Positions 6,200 to 7,498 of a stretch of DNA of 7,498 bases are shown here, piece after piece (within the stretch, counting starts at the first letter, position 1; every line of letters starts with the position of its first letter). The stretch is taken from the NCBI GenBank assembly GCA_030625445.1, contig DAOUQU010000070.1, positions 1 through 7,498 of the forward strand, given 5' to 3'. A program made the translations under genes and the position numbers. Origin of the DNA: Gammaproteobacteria bacterium (GTDB lineage Bacteria; Pseudomonadota; Gammaproteobacteria; Chromatiales; Chromatiaceae). Below the pieces are notes generated by a model that had not been told where the DNA came from, ran no database searches, and saw only the letters and a program-made list of their open reading frames with translations.

Positions 6200-6292
6200 G
6201 GGCTTGTCAGCGTTCATGGCAAGGCGCGTCTCGCCGGCAATGGCAACCCCTTGCCAAGAGGCGCAACGCAGTCCATGGGCGCTGACAAGCTC
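6200..6292 (+). repeat. Internal hairpin 1 of the palindromic element
   Basis: The arms 6200-6219 and 6273-6292 (…CTTGTCAGCG… and …CGCTGACAAG…) pair over 20 positions with only three G-U wobbles in RNA. Inside, GGCAAGG (6218-6224) can pair with CCTTGCC (6249-6255). The loop segment CCCCTTGCCAAG (6247-6258) is an exact complement of a segment in the second hairpin. Confidence 0.7.
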
Positions 6293-6304
6293 ACCCAGAG
6301 GGCG

Positions 6305-6397
6305 CTCCTGTGGTGTCCTGCAGCCGCGTTACAGCACTTGGCAAGGGGGGCTGGCCATTCCCTGCGTGCTGTGCCTTGCTGCAAAACACCACAGTAG
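6305..6397 (+). repeat. Internal hairpin 2 of the palindromic element
   Basis: The arms 6305-6324 and 6378-6397 (CTGTGGTGTCCTGCAGC and GCTGCAAAACACCACAG) pair at 17 of 20 positions. ACAGCAC (6331-6337) and GTGCTGT (6366-6372) form an inner stem. CTTGGCAAGGGG (6337-6348) complements the loop of hairpin 1 exactly over 12 bases. The core matches the reverse complement of hairpin 1, but the outer stem sequence is different. Confidence 0.65.
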
Positions 6398-6421
6398 CGC
6401 TGAACTCCAAATTATTACATT

Positions 6422-6427
6422 GAAGGA
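6422..6427 (+). promoter_or_regulatory. Ribosome binding site of prfA, inside the palindrome's right arm
   Basis: GAAGGA lies seven to eight bases before the ATG at 6435 and belongs to the right terminal arm of the palindrome. In the folded element it would pair with TCCTTC at 6171-6176, so translation initiation of prfA could be masked unless the structure is opened. Confidence 0.65.
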
Positions 6428-6434
6428 ACACTAG

Positions 6435-7498
6435 ATGAAGAACTCTATCCGCCGCAAACTGGAGCAGGCTAGTGAGCGCTTCCAGGAAATCACCGTGTTG
6501 CTTGCGCAGCCCGAAGTTCAGGGCGATCAGAATCAGTATCGCTCTCTGACCAAAGAGTATGCGCAAATAGACCCCATTGTTACCGCCTGGAATCAGTACA
6601 CAGCTCTTGAAAGCGATATTGAGGGCGCCACCGAGATGCTTGCTGATGCCGAGATGGAGGAGATGGCGCAAGAGGAGATCGAGAGCTCCAAACAGCAGAT
6701 CGCAGAGTTGGAACCAGAATTACAGATGCTGCTGCTGCCTCCGGACCCCAAAGACGACCGCAATATCTATCTTGAAGTGCGCGCCGGCACCGGCGGTGCA
6801 GAAGCTGCCCTCTTCGCCGGTGATCTGCTGCGCGCCTATCTGCGTTATGCCGAAGCACGTGGCTGGCAGGTGGAGACCATCAGTGAAAGCCAGGGTGAAA
6901 TGGGCGGCTACAAGGAGGCAGTGGTTCGCATCAGCGGCAGAAACGTCTACTCCCGTCTCAAGTATGAATCCGGGACCCATCGCGTACAGCGCGTTCCAGA
7001 TACCGAGTCCCAGGGACGTATTCATACCTCCGCCTGTACAGTCGCCATACTGCCTGAAGCCGCCGAGATCGACGCCATCGAGATCAACAGCGCCGATCTG
7101 CGCATCGACACCTTCCGCGCCTCCGGCGCCGGCGGTCAGCATGTCAATAAAACCGACTCGGCAATCCGCATTACCCATCTTCCATCCGGCGCAGTCGTCG
7201 AATGTCAGGACCAACGTTCCCAGCACAAGAACAAAGCCCGCGCCATGGCGCTGCTGCAGACTCGCCTACTCGACCAGGCACAGCAGGCCGCTCATGATGA
7301 GCGTTCTGAAGAGAGGAAACTGCAGGTTGGCTCCGGTGACCGCTCCGGGCGCATCCGCACCTATAACTTCCCGCAGAACAGGGTCACCGATCACCGCATC
7401 AGCCTGACTCTCTACAAGCTGGACGAGATCATGGCCGGGAGTTTCGACTACGTGATCGACCCGCTGATCCAGGAGGACCAGGCCGAACAACTGGCAAC
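6435..7498 (+). CDS. prfA: Peptide chain release factor 1 (C-terminus cut by window edge)
   Basis: Recognises UAA and UAG in the ribosomal A site and triggers peptidyl-tRNA hydrolysis. The frame from the ATG at 6435 stays open to the right edge, with 354 visible codons; E. coli RF1 has 360. The start MKNSIRRKLEQASERFQEI matches the family. A helical, acidic N-terminal domain covers about residues 1-105. The anticodon tripeptide is PDT at 188-190, in the context RVPDTESQGRIHTSACTV. The catalytic GGQ is at 233-235 (SGAGGQHVNKTDSAIRITH), with the same numbering as E. coli. SGDRSGRIRTYNFPQNRVTDHR follows near 300-320. The PxT signature marks RF1 and excludes RF2 (SPF). hemA–prfA–prmC is a common gammaproteobacterial order, so prmC, which methylates the GGQ glutamine, is expected beyond the edge. 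The leader is entirely the 271-bp palindrome. Confidence 0.97.
   Translation, partial: MKNSIRRKLEQASERFQEITVLLAQPEVQGDQNQYRSLTKEYAQIDPIVTAWNQYTALESDIEGATEMLADAEMEEMAQEEIESSKQQIAELEPELQMLLLPPDPKDDRNIYLEVRAGTGGAEAALFAGDLLRAYLRYAEARGWQVETISESQGEMGGYKEAVVRISGRNVYSRLKYESGTHRVQRVPDTESQGRIHTSACTVAILPEAAEIDAIEINSADLRIDTFRASGAGGQHVNKTDSAIRITHLPSGAVVECQDQRSQHKNKARAMALLQTRLLDQAQQAAHDERSEERKLQVGSGDRSGRIRTYNFPQNRVTDHRISLTLYKLDEIMAGSFDYVIDPLIQEDQAEQLA

Larger units (their letters stand above)
6164..6434. repeat. 271-bp palindromic element filling the hemA–prfA gap
   Basis: The terminal arms 6164-6200 and 6398-6434 are inverted repeats over 37 bp (31 identical; on the plus-strand RNA three of the six mismatches are G-U pairs). 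Between them lie two hairpins of equal size, 6200-6292 and 6305-6397, around a 12-base centre. The hairpin cores are inverted homologues, so the whole block is one long imperfect palindrome centred near 6299. It starts one base after the hemA stop and ends at the base before the prfA ATG. It contains no credible ORF. I see no clear target-site duplication and recognise no named family. It could be a non-autonomous MITE-like element, a structured RNA or leader control element, or both. Confidence 0.8.

Noticed and set aside
6167..6434. Two short plus-strand open frames (76 and 78 codons) between hemA and prfA
   Set aside because: They run through the nested inverted repeats of the palindrome, and their peptides resemble no family.
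6164..6434. Integron attC site
   Set aside because: It is a large structured palindrome, but the terminal sequences lack the RYYYAAC / GTTRRRY core pair and no integron cassette context is present.
6996..7004. PDT instead of the E. coli-type PAT in the RF1 anticodon tripeptide
   Set aside because: The middle residue of PxT varies among bacterial RF1 proteins, so stop-codon recognition is not expected to change.
6577..7407. A 276-codon plus-strand open frame in another frame of prfA
   Set aside because: The prfA frame carries the PxT and GGQ motifs across this stretch. The alternative is Pro/Ser/Arg-rich low-complexity sequence, typical of a shadow frame.
1..7498. CRISPR array, prophage or insertion sequence with a transposase
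   Set aside because: No regularly spaced identical repeats and no transposase, integrase or phage-like frame were found on either strand.

Overview
This window looks like a chromosomal housekeeping locus of a gammaproteobacterium. The order TPR protein – ispE – tRNA-Gln(UUG) – prs – rplY on the minus strand, divergent from hemA – prfA on the plus strand, is the arrangement known from Pseudomonas and relatives. There lolB normally lies between the TPR gene and ispE, and prmC follows prfA. ALA synthesis through glutamyl-tRNA reductase and the long (CTC-type) L25 fit this assignment. I cannot name a genus.

Minus-strand block, read right to left. A secreted TPR-repeat protein starts at 4541, followed by ispE (isoprenoid precursor synthesis), a tRNA-Gln with encoded CCA, prs (PRPP synthesis) and rplY (ribosomal protein L25), which is cut by the left edge. 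The short gap after the TPR gene holds a palindromic REP doublet and no lolB. An intrinsic-terminator-like hairpin lies between prs and rplY.

Plus-strand block. hemA makes glutamate-1-semialdehyde from Gln/Glu metabolism for tetrapyrroles. prfA (release factor 1) follows and is cut by the right edge about six residues short of the usual length.

The genes are ordinary; the unusual content is in the gaps. (1) The whole hemA–prfA gap is one 271-bp imperfect palindrome (6164-6434). It has 37-bp terminal arms and two internal hairpins of 93 nt that are inverted homologues of each other, and its right arm carries the prfA ribosome binding site. (2) Two 82-bp REPIN-like elements (2702-2783 and 4625-4706) bracket the TPR gene. 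(3) The 370-bp gap upstream of hemA also carries a TTGCGAGG-type hairpin repeat, a degenerate ACTGNNN heptamer array and a 23-nt direct repeat flanking the REPIN. The hemA–prfA palindrome is the best candidate for something undescribed.
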